Positions 38,243 to 47,673 of a stretch of DNA of 64,000 nt are shown here, piece after piece (the stretch's first letter is position 1; every line of letters begins with the position of its first letter). The notes beneath the pieces were generated by a model, which did not search any database, was not told the origin of the DNA, and was given only the letters and a program-made list of their open reading frames with translations. The stretch is from Clostridium sp. CF012 (lineage in GTDB: Bacteria; Bacillota; Clostridia; Clostridiales; Clostridiaceae). Location of the stretch: assembly GCF_018861755.1 (NCBI RefSeq), contig NZ_JAHLEF010000001.1:248001-312000 (forward strand). Reading direction: 5' to 3'. Made by a program: the position numbers and the translations under genes.

Positions 38243-38690
38243 TTTTTATTGCTAAACACCTCTCTATTGTTTGACCATTGCACCAAATCACTTTAATATA
38301 AAGTGTTCTTCCGGTTCTTGTAGCCACAAATTCTTTCACCTCATCTATAATTACACTTTTATTGGAACTATCTACAGGTATACTATATTTTGTACCATAC
38401 AAGATATAAAGATTGCCTTTGATACATTTTATGTGATTTATGGTGGTTCCATTGGAATAATTTATTTTAATAATATTTTCCTCAGTTTTTACTATATTAG
38501 CATCCTCATTCACTTCTTTTTCTATTATTGCTATAGCTTCATTTAAATAATTAAACCCCTTATTTTCTAATACATTATTTTTATAATTTTTCAAATAAGA
38601 GATAAGCATACTATCTACCACCCCCACCATCAAAGATACCAGCGCCATAACTATTACTATTTCTATAAGTGTAACTCCACTTTTTTTCAT
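38232..38690 (-). CDS. Type IV prepilin-like protein
   Basis: A 152-residue protein whose N-terminus MKKSGVTLIEIVIVMALVSL is a prepilin peptidase site (cleavage before V, Glu at +5) followed by the assembly helix. It overlaps both neighbours by a few bases. Probably a minor pseudopilin. Confidence 0.85.
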   Translation of the reverse strand: MKKSGVTLIEIVIVMALVSLMVGVVDSMLISYLKNYKNNVLENKGFNYLNEAIAIIEKEVNEDANIVKTEENIIKINYSNGTTINHIKCIKGNLYILYGTKYSIPVDSSNKSVIIDEVKEFVATRTGRTLYIKVIWCNGQTIERCLAIKNAN

Positions 38691-39133
38691 TTATGGTCAC
38701 CTTTATAGAATTTACACTGTAATTCAGTAATATCCTCTGTGGTGCCAGGATGTATTGATAATCTTAGTGTGTATACCTTAAATTCACATTTTAAAAAGCT
38801 TAATTCTATAAATGAGTCCGTTATGATTGCCTCCTCTGAAAACACATCCATTACGCCTATTTGGATTTTATTCAAAGTCATATTTTCCTTGTTTACGAAA
38901 ACTCTGTTATTTTTTTGCAACTGTTCTAATTCCTCAAAGGTCATAGAATATATAATATTGTTTTTCAGGCACTCCATAATGGCTACATTTTTATTTATAG
39001 TTTTTATATCCTTTTTTATATTAAGAGAAGTTACGCCAAAGGACATCATACAAAGGAAAATGGTGGAAAATATTCCTAAACTACATAACACCTCCAGCAT
39101 TGTAAATCCTTTTTTATTTATTAATTTTGACAT
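38687..39133 (-). CDS. Type IV prepilin-like protein
   Basis: A 148-residue protein with KKGFTMLEVLCSLGIFSTI, a prepilin peptidase site plus helix. Overlaps the next gene by 4 bases. Minor pseudopilin of the PulI/ComGE type by position. Confidence 0.85.
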   Translation of the reverse strand: MSKLINKKGFTMLEVLCSLGIFSTIFLCMMSFGVTSLNIKKDIKTINKNVAIMECLKNNIIYSMTFEELEQLQKNNRVFVNKENMTLNKIQIGVMDVFSEEAIITDSFIELSFLKCEFKVYTLRLSIHPGTTEDITELQCKFYKGDHK

Positions 39134-39557
39134 ATGACGTACCTACTCTCATTGTAATTTCGTGGTCTATTGAATTATTATCCCTTAATATTATAGTGCA
39201 TGCATCATTACTAAACCCATACCTATCAATTTCAATGGCTTTGTTTATTCTCCTACCTTGGACTTTATATAAGGTTATCTTTTTTGAGAATGCTAGTGTA
39301 TTTACCGTATTAAGGCCCTTTTCTAAATTTATTTCATTTCTCTCTATATCAAAAGTTATTGTAGCGCTACAAGAATTTCCTCTACAATACATCTTTGAAT
39401 TATTAATAAAACCTACTGTTGCATTACAATAATAATCTGCATCCACTTTATTTTTTACTGATTTATAGAACCTCACAGAAATAACGCTACAACCCAGCAT
39501 TATGCTCATAATAGCTATAACCACTATCATTTCAATTAGTGTAAATCCCCTACGCAT
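39114..39557 (-). CDS. Type IV prepilin/GspH-like pseudopilin
   Basis: A 147-residue protein starting MRRGFTLIEMIVVIAIMSI, a canonical class III signal. The C-terminal domain contains two to four cysteines (YYCNATVG, MYCRGNSCSA). First prepilin gene after the PilC/GspF gene. Confidence 0.88.
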   Translation of the reverse strand: MRRGFTLIEMIVVIAIMSIMLGCSVISVRFYKSVKNKVDADYYCNATVGFINNSKMYCRGNSCSATITFDIERNEINLEKGLNTVNTLAFSKKITLYKVQGRRINKAIEIDRYGFSNDACTIILRDNNSIDHEITMRVGTSYVKINK

Positions 39558-39574
39558 AAAGTTTCCTTCCTATA

Positions 39575-40783
39575 TTAAATTTTGCCCACAGAGTCCATAA
39601 CGTTGAGCATTGGTAGCATAACCGCTAATATAATTATGCCTATCATAATTCCTAAAAATATTATTAGAATTGGCTCTATTAGCGCAGTGGCTTTTTCCAC
39701 ATTTTCCTCTGCATCTTCATAGAATATATCTGCAGCTATTAAAAACATCCCATCTAAATTACCTGTTTCTTCTCCTATTTTTATCATAGCCACAAAAAAT
39801 TGTGGAAATAGATTCATTGAATTTAAGGAGCTTGATAAATCCCCCCCTTTTTTAATATCATTAAAAACTGTTTTTAGCTTTAGCTTAAAATATCTGTTGC
39901 CAATAACATCATGAATTATTTCAAAAGAACTTACAAGTCCCACCCCACTAGTTAGTAATATATTAAGACCTCTTGTAAATCTTGTGTAAATAAGACGTTT
40001 ATATACTGGACCTAATATTGGGCAAATAAATTTAAATTTGTCAAAAGCCATCTTTCCACTTTCTGTTTTAAAATATTCTACAAAAATAAAAATCAAAGTT
40101 AAATTTATCATTAAAATCCATAAAAAATTTGTTCCAAAAAAGTTACTCATCCCTAAAACAAGTCTGGTTATCAATGGAATTGACCCATGGAAAGAATTTA
40201 AATTTGTAATAAATACTGGAATTACTTTTATAAACAAAAAAAATGATACTATTGTTAATGTAACAAATACTGTGCAAGGATAAATCATTGAATTAGTAAA
40301 TTTTTTTAAAAGCTTATGTTCTTTTTCATAATAACCTGCCAATTCATCTAGAATTATATCTAGCTTCCCGCTCTCCTCACCTAAATAAATCATATTTATC
40401 ATAAACTCTGGGTATACATTTATAGTGTTTTTCATACTTGAATGCAGTGAATTACCCTTTTGTACATTTTCTCTAATGCTGTGGAGACTATTTTTTACAG
40501 ATTTATGTAGCATTTGCTGACAAAGCAAATTAAGAGTGTCACAAATGGGAATTCCTGATTTAATACATATTGAGAATTGTCTGCAAAATATAGATATAGT
40601 TTTCAAATTAGGTTTCGTAGAAATTTCAGTTATTTTTTTTATAATCCTACACTTTATTAAAAATAATTCTTGTGCGCGAAGTCCTAATGCTAATTCTTCT
40701 ATACTATCACTTTCAGTAATACCTTTTATTGTTATTCCATTGAATGTTTTAGCCATGTATTTAAATCTCATTTTATATTTCAC
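39575..40783 (-). CDS. PilC/GspF-family pilus inner-membrane protein
   Basis: This 402-residue protein has two GspF domains (about 60-185 and 265-390). Three membrane segments are visible (about 165-187, 215-235 and 370-393). FCRQFSICIKSGIPI and YTRFTRGLNILLTSGVGL open the two repeats, and IGEETGNLD ends a conserved loop. It is the platform protein that works with the PilB/GspE ATPase encoded next to it, now disrupted. Confidence 0.93.
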   Translation of the reverse strand: MKYKMRFKYMAKTFNGITIKGITESDSIEELALGLRAQELFLIKCRIIKKITEISTKPNLKTISIFCRQFSICIKSGIPICDTLNLLCQQMLHKSVKNSLHSIRENVQKGNSLHSSMKNTINVYPEFMINMIYLGEESGKLDIILDELAGYYEKEHKLLKKFTNSMIYPCTVFVTLTIVSFFLFIKVIPVFITNLNSFHGSIPLITRLVLGMSNFFGTNFLWILMINLTLIFIFVEYFKTESGKMAFDKFKFICPILGPVYKRLIYTRFTRGLNILLTSGVGLVSSFEIIHDVIGNRYFKLKLKTVFNDIKKGGDLSSSLNSMNLFPQFFVAMIKIGEETGNLDGMFLIAADIFYEDAEENVEKATALIEPILIIFLGIMIGIIILAVMLPMLNVMDSVGKI

Positions 40784-40836
40784 CTATCACTAATCATCTA
40801 AAAAATGCTAGTAATTATACCATTTTTTTAGATGCC

Positions 40837-41289
40837 CTATTTAAAATTATAGCTATAAGTAGCATTTACAAATTCTTCTATTGATGTAACTCCATTGTGC
40901 ACTGAGGCGCTACAACTCTCCATAAATGAATCTGATTTCACTTCATTACAATATTTCCAAAGCTCATCACTTATGCCACTTCTTGCTATAATGGATTTAT
41001 GAACACTATCTAGTTTTAGTAATTCATATACAACAGTTCTACCCTTATATCCAGTTTCATTACATTTATTACAGCCTGCTCCTTTATATATTTTCTCCCC
41101 ACTATTAAATCCTAAATGCTGATATTCTTCATTTACAATCTCGTATTCCATTTTACAAAAGGAGCATAATTTTCTTATTAATCTCTGAGCGAGTATTACA
41201 ACTAATGAATCAGCAACTAGATAAGATGGAATACCCATATCTATTAGCCTAGATATGGACGTAGCAGCATCATTTGTATGAAGCGTTGT
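40837..41289 (-). pseudogene. 3' fragment of PilB/GspE/ComGA-type pilus ATPase, cut by prophage
   Basis: The frame reads TTLHTNDAATSISRLIDMGIPSYLVADSL and onward without a start of its own (longest M-start fragment begins at 41238). TLHTNDA is the His-box motif of GspE/PilB ATPases, followed by the tetracysteine zinc-binding region (CSFCKMEYEI ... CNKCNETGYKGR). The upstream codon in this frame is TAG, in prophage DNA. The N-terminal half with Walker A and B must lie beyond the window, past the other prophage end. Confidence 0.9.
41266..41289. other. Prophage left attachment region in the pilus ATPase gene
   Basis: The last point where host GspE coding and recombinase coding coexist is ACAACGCTTCATACAAATGA on the minus strand. 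GspE reads TTLHTND, while the recombinase reads NASYK and stops at TGA (41272-41270). The exact core cannot be fixed because the other junction is outside the window. Confidence 0.75.
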
Positions 41290-42838
41290 CTACTAACACC
41301 GAAAAATTATCTTTATTAATATTTACAATATATTTAACATCTGTATTTAAATATATATCAACTTGATTATTATTTTTTACAACAATTTTATTTAATAAGT
41401 ATTTTATTATATCGTCACTTATAATTTTATTATCATCTTTCTTCGCATTTAATATTTTATTTAAATTATCAAGTCTTTCTTGTTTGCTTGTTATATTATT
41501 ATATTCAAAAGAACTCTCATCTAATTCCTCATCTATTTTTTGCATTATATTTTCATATTCTAATTTTTTATTTATATATTCATCCTTACTAATTAACTCT
41601 TCTGAAAGTAAATCTATTAAACTATTTTTCATATTATTGTATTTATCTTTTTTATTCGTTAAGTCTTTTATTTTTGCGTCTATGCCATTATTGTTCATGG
41701 ATAGTTCCAGTGCTCTAATAACATTCTTTATAGCCTCATCTTTGTTCTTCCAAAAATCATTAATCACATATCTCATGAGATTATCTAAAACGTCACATCT
41801 CAGGCTAACTTCATTTTTACAAGGTTGTCTTTTAGTCCTATAATTGTGACATTGCCAAATATCACTTTTACATTTCTTTCTTAACTCATGCCAGTATACT
41901 GCACCGCATTCACCACAAATTATTTTACCAGTATATATATAGGTGTTTGTTTTATGTCCAGCAATTTTCTTCATATTATTTGCATCTATATATGGCTGCC
42001 TTCTTGTCTCAAGTACCTTATTAGCTTTTTCCCATTTTTCTTTATCTATAATTTGTGGAATTACATCTTCTTTTATAATCCAGTTTTCTGGTGGTACATC
42101 ATATATTTTTTTAGTTTCAAAATCGTAGTGTTTTTTATTACTAACTAGCAAACCCTTGTATTTTTCGTTTACTATTATTCTTTTTAAAGAAGTAGCATCA
42201 TATTTATTTCCTTTAGCATTTTTTATGCCCAATTCATCTAGTTTCTTTGCTATTGTAGGAAATCCTATGTCTTCGATGTACAAATCATAAATCATTTTAA
42301 CTATTTCAGATTGCTCTGCATTAATAATTAATCCTCCATTAAACAAATCATATCCTAGTATAGTGCTATTAGTACATACCTTACCATTTTTTTGTCTATG
42401 TTTATGAGCATTGTTTATTTTATTTGACAGATCTTTAGAGTATTGCTCAGCCATTAATGCCTTTATTCCTATTAAAAATTTATCTTCTGCTTTATAGTAT
42501 TTATTCTCCATATAGAAGAATAATTTTTTATCATTTCTTATTAAAATATCAATAAATTTATACCATTCAAATACATTCCTATTTAATCTAGTTTCATCTT
42601 TTATAACTATCGTATCAAATTTATCTTCTTCTATATCCTGAATTAACCTATTATATTCTTTTCTATATTTAGTGGTAGTACCACTCTTACCCTCATCAAC
42701 ATATTGATCCACTAATCTCCAACTTTCATGTTCCTCAATAAATCCTATCATCTCTTTTATTTGATCTTGTAAAGCATTTAATTGTTGTTCCTCCACTGTT
42801 GATACTCTAGCATAATATACAACTCTATCCAAATACAT
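41270..42838 (-). CDS. Large serine recombinase (prophage integrase)
   Basis: This 522-residue protein has the resolvase domain with the nucleophile in YYARVS (Ser13), DETRLNRN and AEQYSKDLSNKI, then a recombinase domain, a zinc ribbon (CGECGAVYWHELRKKC ... CHNYRTKRQPC) and a coiled-coil C-terminus. It integrates and, with a helper, excises the prophage. Its 3' end reaches into host DNA, so the final codons and stop come from the target gene. It is only distantly similar to the recombinase at 8600-10201. Confidence 0.94.
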   Translation of the reverse strand: MYLDRVVYYARVSTVEEQQLNALQDQIKEMIGFIEEHESWRLVDQYVDEGKSGTTTKYRKEYNRLIQDIEEDKFDTIVIKDETRLNRNVFEWYKFIDILIRNDKKLFFYMENKYYKAEDKFLIGIKALMAEQYSKDLSNKINNAHKHRQKNGKVCTNSTILGYDLFNGGLIINAEQSEIVKMIYDLYIEDIGFPTIAKKLDELGIKNAKGNKYDATSLKRIIVNEKYKGLLVSNKKHYDFETKKIYDVPPENWIIKEDVIPQIIDKEKWEKANKVLETRRQPYIDANNMKKIAGHKTNTYIYTGKIICGECGAVYWHELRKKCKSDIWQCHNYRTKRQPCKNEVSLRCDVLDNLMRYVINDFWKNKDEAIKNVIRALELSMNNNGIDAKIKDLTNKKDKYNNMKNSLIDLLSEELISKDEYINKKLEYENIMQKIDEELDESSFEYNNITSKQERLDNLNKILNAKKDDNKIISDDIIKYLLNKIVVKNNNQVDIYLNTDVKYIVNINKDNFSVLVDNASYK

Positions 42839-42928
42839 CCATCACCTTTCGTTTTTAGTTGTTAGCTATCGTTAGTAATATATATTTAACATTATAAACT
42901 CTTTTAATATATATACAATAAAAATATT

Positions 42929-43045
42929 TTAAGCAATTTTTTTATTGTATATTTTATTATGTAATACTTCTATAGCTTTCTTTAATTCTGTTTTTGTAAT
43001 TAATCCTTCTCTCTCTAGATCTCTTAAAATTATTTCTTCTAAGAT
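42929..43045 (-). CDS. Possible 38-residue SHOCT-like peptide with non-standard start
   Basis: A very strong site GGAGGAGGGG is followed by a frame beginning at ATC (43045) and reading LEEIILRDLEREGLITKTEL to TAA at 42929. The helical pattern resembles short SHOCT-type oligomerisation motifs. No ATG, GTG or TTG is available, so translation needs a rare ATC start. It lies 90 bp upstream of the recombinase in its direction. I am unsure that it is translated. Confidence 0.4.
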   Translation of the reverse strand: MLEEIILRDLEREGLITKTELKKAIEVLHNKIYNKKIA

Positions 43046-43437
43046 ATTAAACCCCTCCTCCAAAAAATAAAAAAGCAGTCAATTAAATCAACTACTTTTT
43101 AAAATTTCCTACATTATATATAACACTTAATTTACGACAAAATAATACGGACACATGTACTCATATTCTCACTCATTCTCAATTGATAATGTTAATCGGT
43201 GGATATAAAGAATCGTGCTGGTGTAAACCATGCCCTACTCTTTTAATACATGCTAACACTAATCCAAACGTAAATATACCGGCCTTCTTATATCAGCTTA
43301 ACGAAAAAAGGGGACTAAACGAAATTAATCGCTCAGTCCCTTTTAAAAAATAATAATGAATAAGTGCTATAAATCTTATTTTTAGTCATAATAAAAACCC
43401 CCGAAATTAATCAGAGGTCTAAGTACGATAAAATGTG

Positions 43438-43466
43438 AAAAGCTCTGAATTATATATCAGAGCTTT
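43438..43466. terminator. Hairpin in the MazF-recombinase gap
   Basis: AAAGCTCTGA/TCAGAGCTTT, a 10-bp stem with an 8-base loop. A second hairpin of the form GGGACT...AGTCCC with flanking A/T tracts lies at about 43307-43347. Both could stop late transcription before the recombinase. Confidence 0.65.
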
Positions 43467-43593
43467 CTAAGTTAAATATCGCAGAGAACTATTTAATTCA
43501 CAAATGTGTTAAATAATTTTAATCTCTACGTGAACATGTAATATAATTACATGATTAAGTTGTATTTAATTAGTATTTACTTATAATAATATA

Positions 43594-43663
43594 TTATTCT
43601 TTATGACTATATTTATTCTTTACGTTAATATATTATTCTTTATGTTATAAATTATTCTTTATG
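43594..43663. repeat. Four iterated TTATTCTTTATG repeats, 19-20 bp period
   Basis: Copies start at 43594, 43613 (one change, TTATTCTTTACG), 43633 and 43652. A decayed fifth lies near 43672. On the minus strand they read CATAAAGAATAA. They lie between the MazF stop codon (43701) and the hairpins, and contain no gene. Confidence 0.9.
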
Positions 43664-43700
43664 CTTATATATTATGCCGTAAAGTTGAATTTGTCAACAC

Positions 43701-44246
43701 TTATTTTAGACCCAAAGAAATTTTTAACTTTTCATCAACTTCATTCATCTTTTCCTCACCGATGAAACAAATTTGTTCTTTAAGTCTATTTTTACTTATA
43801 TTATTTATATGTTCAGTCTTAATTATTGATTTCTTTTTTAATTGTGAATTATCAATTTCAACATGGGTTCCAAACGTCCTTTTAGGTTTACCATTTTTAT
43901 CCAAAGCATCCGTTAATGGAATGATAGTGACTGTATTACTAGTGCTGTTTCCCTGGCTACTTTGGACAATCAAAACTGGTCTAAAACCATTTTGCTCACT
44001 ACCTATATTTTTTCCTAATTTTGCGTAATATACCCATCCTTTCTTTACATATCTTGGTTTATTTGAAGCTCCCTTTGTTACTTTGCATTGCTCAATTCTG
44101 ATACTCTCTTCATGATTTAATTCAATTTTATCTAAAGTCCACTGTAAGATAGGCAACGCTACTCTAGCATTATTTTTGCTTATACACTTTTTAATATCAT
44201 CTATCGCTTTGTCAATTTGTTTTTCTAAAGATAAATATGCGCTCAT
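43701..44246 (-). CDS. MazF/PemK-family toxin-like protein
   Basis: This 181-residue protein has an N-terminal helical extension of about 65 residues, then a MazF-like core (GWVYYAKLGKNIGSEQNGFRPVLIVQ, then NTVTIIPLTDA and KKSIIKTEHINNISKNRL). Core residues typical of these endoribonucleases (GSEQxGxRPVLI, the T/S in IPLT) are present. No antitoxin gene is visible next to it, and the extension might replace it. It sits between the head genes and the integrase of the prophage, where it could help maintain lysogeny. Confidence 0.82.
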   Translation of the reverse strand: MSAYLSLEKQIDKAIDDIKKCISKNNARVALPILQWTLDKIELNHEESIRIEQCKVTKGASNKPRYVKKGWVYYAKLGKNIGSEQNGFRPVLIVQSSQGNSTSNTVTIIPLTDALDKNGKPKRTFGTHVEIDNSQLKKKSIIKTEHINNISKNRLKEQICFIGEEKMNEVDEKLKISLGLK

Positions 44247-44423
44247 GCTTCAATTCCCCCTATAAGTTCCTTGCCCTATTGTACCATAAAATGTATTAAT
44301 AAGAAAGATTTTGGAGAAAGTGAAGAGAGAGTGAAATTATAAATAAGTGAATGTATTTCAAATAACTCCAAACCTATTATTATCAAGGATTCACATACTT
44401 TAAAATTAATCCTCTATACCCTT

Positions 44424-44912
44424 TTATGTATTACTAAAAGTGCTATAAGTTAAAGTATAGCCATTATAATCCTTACTTGCCCAGGTATGTTGAGCTCCTT
44501 CATCTCTAAGTCCTTTCATCTTAACCGTGCTATTTTTATTATGTACGAAATTAAACATATCATCTAATTCGCTCATTATACCTACAACCCTTAAATCACC
44601 TTCATTTAACACATATAAAGAGGAATGTACTAATATTGTAAAAACGATGTTATAACCTCTTATATAAGGATTTATACCATCGTTTGAAATGTTTGTCATA
44701 ACAATACTTAATATACTTATAGCTTCATCATCAGGTACCGAATTACAAAAGAGTATTTTCTTATTAATCAATCTCTCAGCTGCATCTTCTAAATCTGGCA
44801 TAGCTAAAGCATCTGGAGTATCATAATGTAATAATTTACAGATTGTCTGATTAGCACATATCATCTTAGAAATTTCTTTGATAAATGTATTCATCTCTTT
44901 ATATTTACTCAT
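44424..44912 (-). CDS. Phage protein, possibly tail completion/connector
   Basis: A 162-residue protein of unknown family. Size and its place directly after the connector-like genes suggest a tail terminator or completion protein. It has no membrane segment. The gap 44247-44423 holds no gene. Confidence 0.5.
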   Translation of the reverse strand: MSKYKEMNTFIKEISKMICANQTICKLLHYDTPDALAMPDLEDAAERLINKKILFCNSVPDDEAISILSIVMTNISNDGINPYIRGYNIVFTILVHSSLYVLNEGDLRVVGIMSELDDMFNFVHNKNSTVKMKGLRDEGAQHTWASKDYNGYTLTYSTFSNT

Positions 44913-44926
44913 TCAATGTTTCTCCT

Positions 44927-46060
44927 TTACTTGTCCATTATTCCTTTTATTCTTAATAATTTCTTTATGATTATATCCCCACAAGTTGCAACTAGATAAA
45001 AATATCCCTTAACCTTTGTATTAACTGTTAAACGACAACTTGTATTTGTAATATTATCTATCAACGTTATTAATACGCTAGTATCCACATCATTCTTTTC
45101 AATAGCTTTTTCTAATGTAAATACAAATACTTTTGTAGGCTCCGCATTCGTGTTATTGTCTATAACCTTAAAAGTACGTTTTGCCTCAAGATTTATTGTT
45201 TCAATTGATGGAGCTTCTCCAGCTGCAATAATAGAATAAGGTGTTAAAACTGCTGGTGGAGTTTCTTCTGGGATGTCTGTATTATAAGTTTTATTAAATG
45301 CTATTTCTAAAGCCTTGTTATCCTCTGTGACGAACTGCCCTTTCTTGCAATATAAATGGATTAACCCTTGAACTTCTCTTGTATACCCCTCAATTTCCCA
45401 AGAAATACCCATAAGGATTAAACGATTATTATAAGTAATCTTTCTATGGGCCGCAATGTCCCTTATAAATAATTCTATTTTCCCATCTATAGTTGATATA
45501 ATTTTACCTTCATTAATAGATTGGCTTGAAATTTCTACTATGGTAGGAGTCTCAAAGATTTTCTCACCTTTTACATAAAATTTTAAGATATGATGTGCTT
45601 TCCTAACTGCAGCTTTGTATATAGTATTAGTTTTAGATACTTCACCAATAACTAACCAGTTAGCTCCTTGATATTGAATTAGATCCCCGGTGTTAATAAC
45701 AAAGTTTGATATGATAGTTTTATAATCAATTACTTTATCTGCATCCTCTTGAATTAAAGCTTTTTTATCTATATCATTAACTTTTATATCTTTTAAATCC
45801 ATAAAATACAAATACACTTCCATGTGGTCTGAACATTTATCCACCTTAATTATTTTATAAATTACATTATCAATATTAAGATAAAAATTCTCATACATGA
45901 GTGGCTCTATATAATCTACAAATAACAATTTTGTGCATTTATAGTCGTAGTCTTCTTTATTTATGGTGCTTATGTGATCTTGAAAATCACATTCAATAGA
46001 CTTAATAAGTGTATTTGTATAGGAGCTACCTAGTATTTTTACAATTGTATCATCAAACAT
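44927..46060 (-). CDS. Phage structural protein, possibly head closure with Ig-like C-terminus
   Basis: A 377-residue protein not firmly recognised. The first 100 residues and residues 110-220 look like two related beta-rich domains (each with a GDLIQYQGANWLVIG-type turn), as seen in head-closure or stopper proteins. The last 100 are Thr/Val-rich and Ig-like. It follows the head-tail connector gene. Confidence 0.5.
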   Translation of the reverse strand: MFDDTIVKILGSSYTNTLIKSIECDFQDHISTINKEDYDYKCTKLLFVDYIEPLMYENFYLNIDNVIYKIIKVDKCSDHMEVYLYFMDLKDIKVNDIDKKALIQEDADKVIDYKTIISNFVINTGDLIQYQGANWLVIGEVSKTNTIYKAAVRKAHHILKFYVKGEKIFETPTIVEISSQSINEGKIISTIDGKIELFIRDIAAHRKITYNNRLILMGISWEIEGYTREVQGLIHLYCKKGQFVTEDNKALEIAFNKTYNTDIPEETPPAVLTPYSIIAAGEAPSIETINLEAKRTFKVIDNNTNAEPTKVFVFTLEKAIEKNDVDTSVLITLIDNITNTSCRLTVNTKVKGYFYLVATCGDIIIKKLLRIKGIMDK

Positions 46061-46073
46061 TTTTGCACCCTCC

Positions 46074-46424
46074 TTAAAACATTACTATGCTTGGATATGG
46101 CAACATTGCTTTTATTTCTCCTGGGATTGTATCAATAGTATCTCTATAGGTTACACTTCTTTTACTCTCTGTATATTGCTTAACCCCTACGGCTTTCTGG
46201 TTATTATAATCATATTTTGCTAGGGCTACTATTGCATTAAAGTATTTGAGTTCAAATTCTCTATTAGCTTCAACATTTGTAAAGTCTATTTTTAGCCTTA
46301 AGTAATTATCAATTTTAACTTTAGCATTTTGAAGCATATAATTTAGAATTGCATCCTTTGACACATCTGTTAACTCTATGTTTAATAAAGTTTTTAGCAT
46401 CTCTAAAGCAGTCAATTTATTCAC
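46074..46424 (-). CDS. Phage head-tail connector (gp6-like)
   Basis: A 116-residue helical protein. The pattern LEMLKTLLNIELTDVSKDAILNYMLQNAKVKIDNYL, then FNAIVALAKYDYNNQ (key residues LAKYDYN) and a C-terminal PYPSIVMF fits small head-tail adaptors. It overlaps the next upstream gene by 8 bases. Confidence 0.7.
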   Translation of the reverse strand: MNKLTALEMLKTLLNIELTDVSKDAILNYMLQNAKVKIDNYLRLKIDFTNVEANREFELKYFNAIVALAKYDYNNQKAVGVKQYTESKRSVTYRDTIDTIPGEIKAMLPYPSIVMF

Positions 46425-46659
46425 CCTCTTTTAGGGATTCTAGTAAATCTTCTTTCTTTATCCCAGTATGTTTCAATCCTTTTTCTTTTGCAATTGCTTG
46501 AAGTTCTTTATATTCTAAAGTATCTAAATTCAAATTTGAATTCTGCTCATCTGGGATAGCTTGAACTACTTCATAATCCGAATCATTTTTAAGTCTATTT
46601 TGATGCTCCTCATTATTAATTTCCCATTTTACACCTGTGTTCTTATTTAAAAACAACAT
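46417..46659 (-). CDS. Small phage protein with HeH/LEM-SAP-like helix
   Basis: An 80-residue protein. The C-terminal EYKELQAIAKEKGLKHTGIKKEDLLESL is a typical Rho-N/HeH two-helix motif (key residues LKAIAKEKG, GIKKEDLL), common in phage genes directly after the capsid gene. Confidence 0.75.
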   Translation of the reverse strand: MLFLNKNTGVKWEINNEEHQNRLKNDSDYEVVQAIPDEQNSNLNLDTLEYKELQAIAKEKGLKHTGIKKEDLLESLKEGE

Positions 46660-46727
46660 GTTTTTTACAACTCCTTTTCATAAAAAAATAGGGCACTTGA
46701 ATTAACAAGCACCCTTGATGATATATC

Positions 46728-47573
46728 CTATTTATAAGCTATTTCAAATAATACTGCATACTTAGCCATAACAAGTTTAGCACCTGATATTACTTGTCCC
46801 ATAGCTATAGATTTAAAGCCACTAGTGATTACAGAACTGTCGACAACTTTGTCTTCGTTAAATCCATTAACATGAGCAAAAGTTTTACCTGCAACAAATG
46901 CTAAACATTCAAAAGAATCTTTAACAGATGCTACTTCCTTTATAGCTACGTTGTTAGACTTCACGATTGTTAAGTTACCAACTTTTGTTACATAACCTAA
47001 AGGCATGTCCTGCTCTTTAGCTGTTCTTATAATAACATCCTTAGCAAGTAGTCCTGCAATTCTTGGAGGAAGCACAACGATTCTTCCTACCTGTGGTATT
47101 TCTAATTCGTCCATTTTAACATCAAGATCAATTAGATAATCATATATGTTAGTTTTATCAACTGAAGTTTTTGGGATTATGTTAGCTGCTAAAACTTCTG
47201 TATATTTAGATAATACTAATTTGTCAGCCTCTAAAGCAATCTGCAACCCCATGTCTGTTAGTGTCTCTGCAAACATACCTGTAGGCATACCCTCAGCTAT
47301 ATCTTTATGATTAATTTCAAATTTATAGTTCTTGTCTTGTTCTAGTTTAACCATTACAAAACTAGTGTCCAGTCCGTCTGCATCTCTTGATACTGGATTA
47401 GTTGCTGTGTCTTTTAGAGTAGCAGGGATAAGTATATTGACCTTAACGCTAGTACCCTTTCCTTGGATGTCTCCCTCATATTGTGTTGCGCAAAATTGTC
47501 TTATTACACTTGCATTCCTTTGTGCTACTAAAATCTCTCTTGATACTGTTTCTTGTACAAAATTATTTGCCAT
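46728..47573 (-). CDS. Major capsid protein
   Basis: A 281-residue protein starting MANNFVQETVSREILVAQR. It contains the long helix and P-domain-like region of phage coat proteins and IDLDVKMDELEIPQVGRIVVLPP, which is typical of HK97/P22-type capsids in Firmicute phages. It is preceded by a scaffold-like gene and followed by connector genes. Confidence 0.82.
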   Translation of the reverse strand: MANNFVQETVSREILVAQRNASVIRQFCATQYEGDIQGKGTSVKVNILIPATLKDTATNPVSRDADGLDTSFVMVKLEQDKNYKFEINHKDIAEGMPTGMFAETLTDMGLQIALEADKLVLSKYTEVLAANIIPKTSVDKTNIYDYLIDLDVKMDELEIPQVGRIVVLPPRIAGLLAKDVIIRTAKEQDMPLGYVTKVGNLTIVKSNNVAIKEVASVKDSFECLAFVAGKTFAHVNGFNEDKVVDSSVITSGFKSIAMGQVISGAKLVMAKYAVLFEIAYK

Positions 47574-47673
47574 AATGTATTGTTCCTCCTCTTTAAGTCC
47601 AGTGGACTATTGTGGTGTAATTTTATTCTTTAAAGTCTGTAAAACCCTAAAAAAGACATAATAAAAGGACTAA

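Noticed and set aside
43594-43663. CRISPR array
   Set aside because: The repeat-to-repeat distance is only 19-20 bp, with no spacers of usual length and no cas genes.
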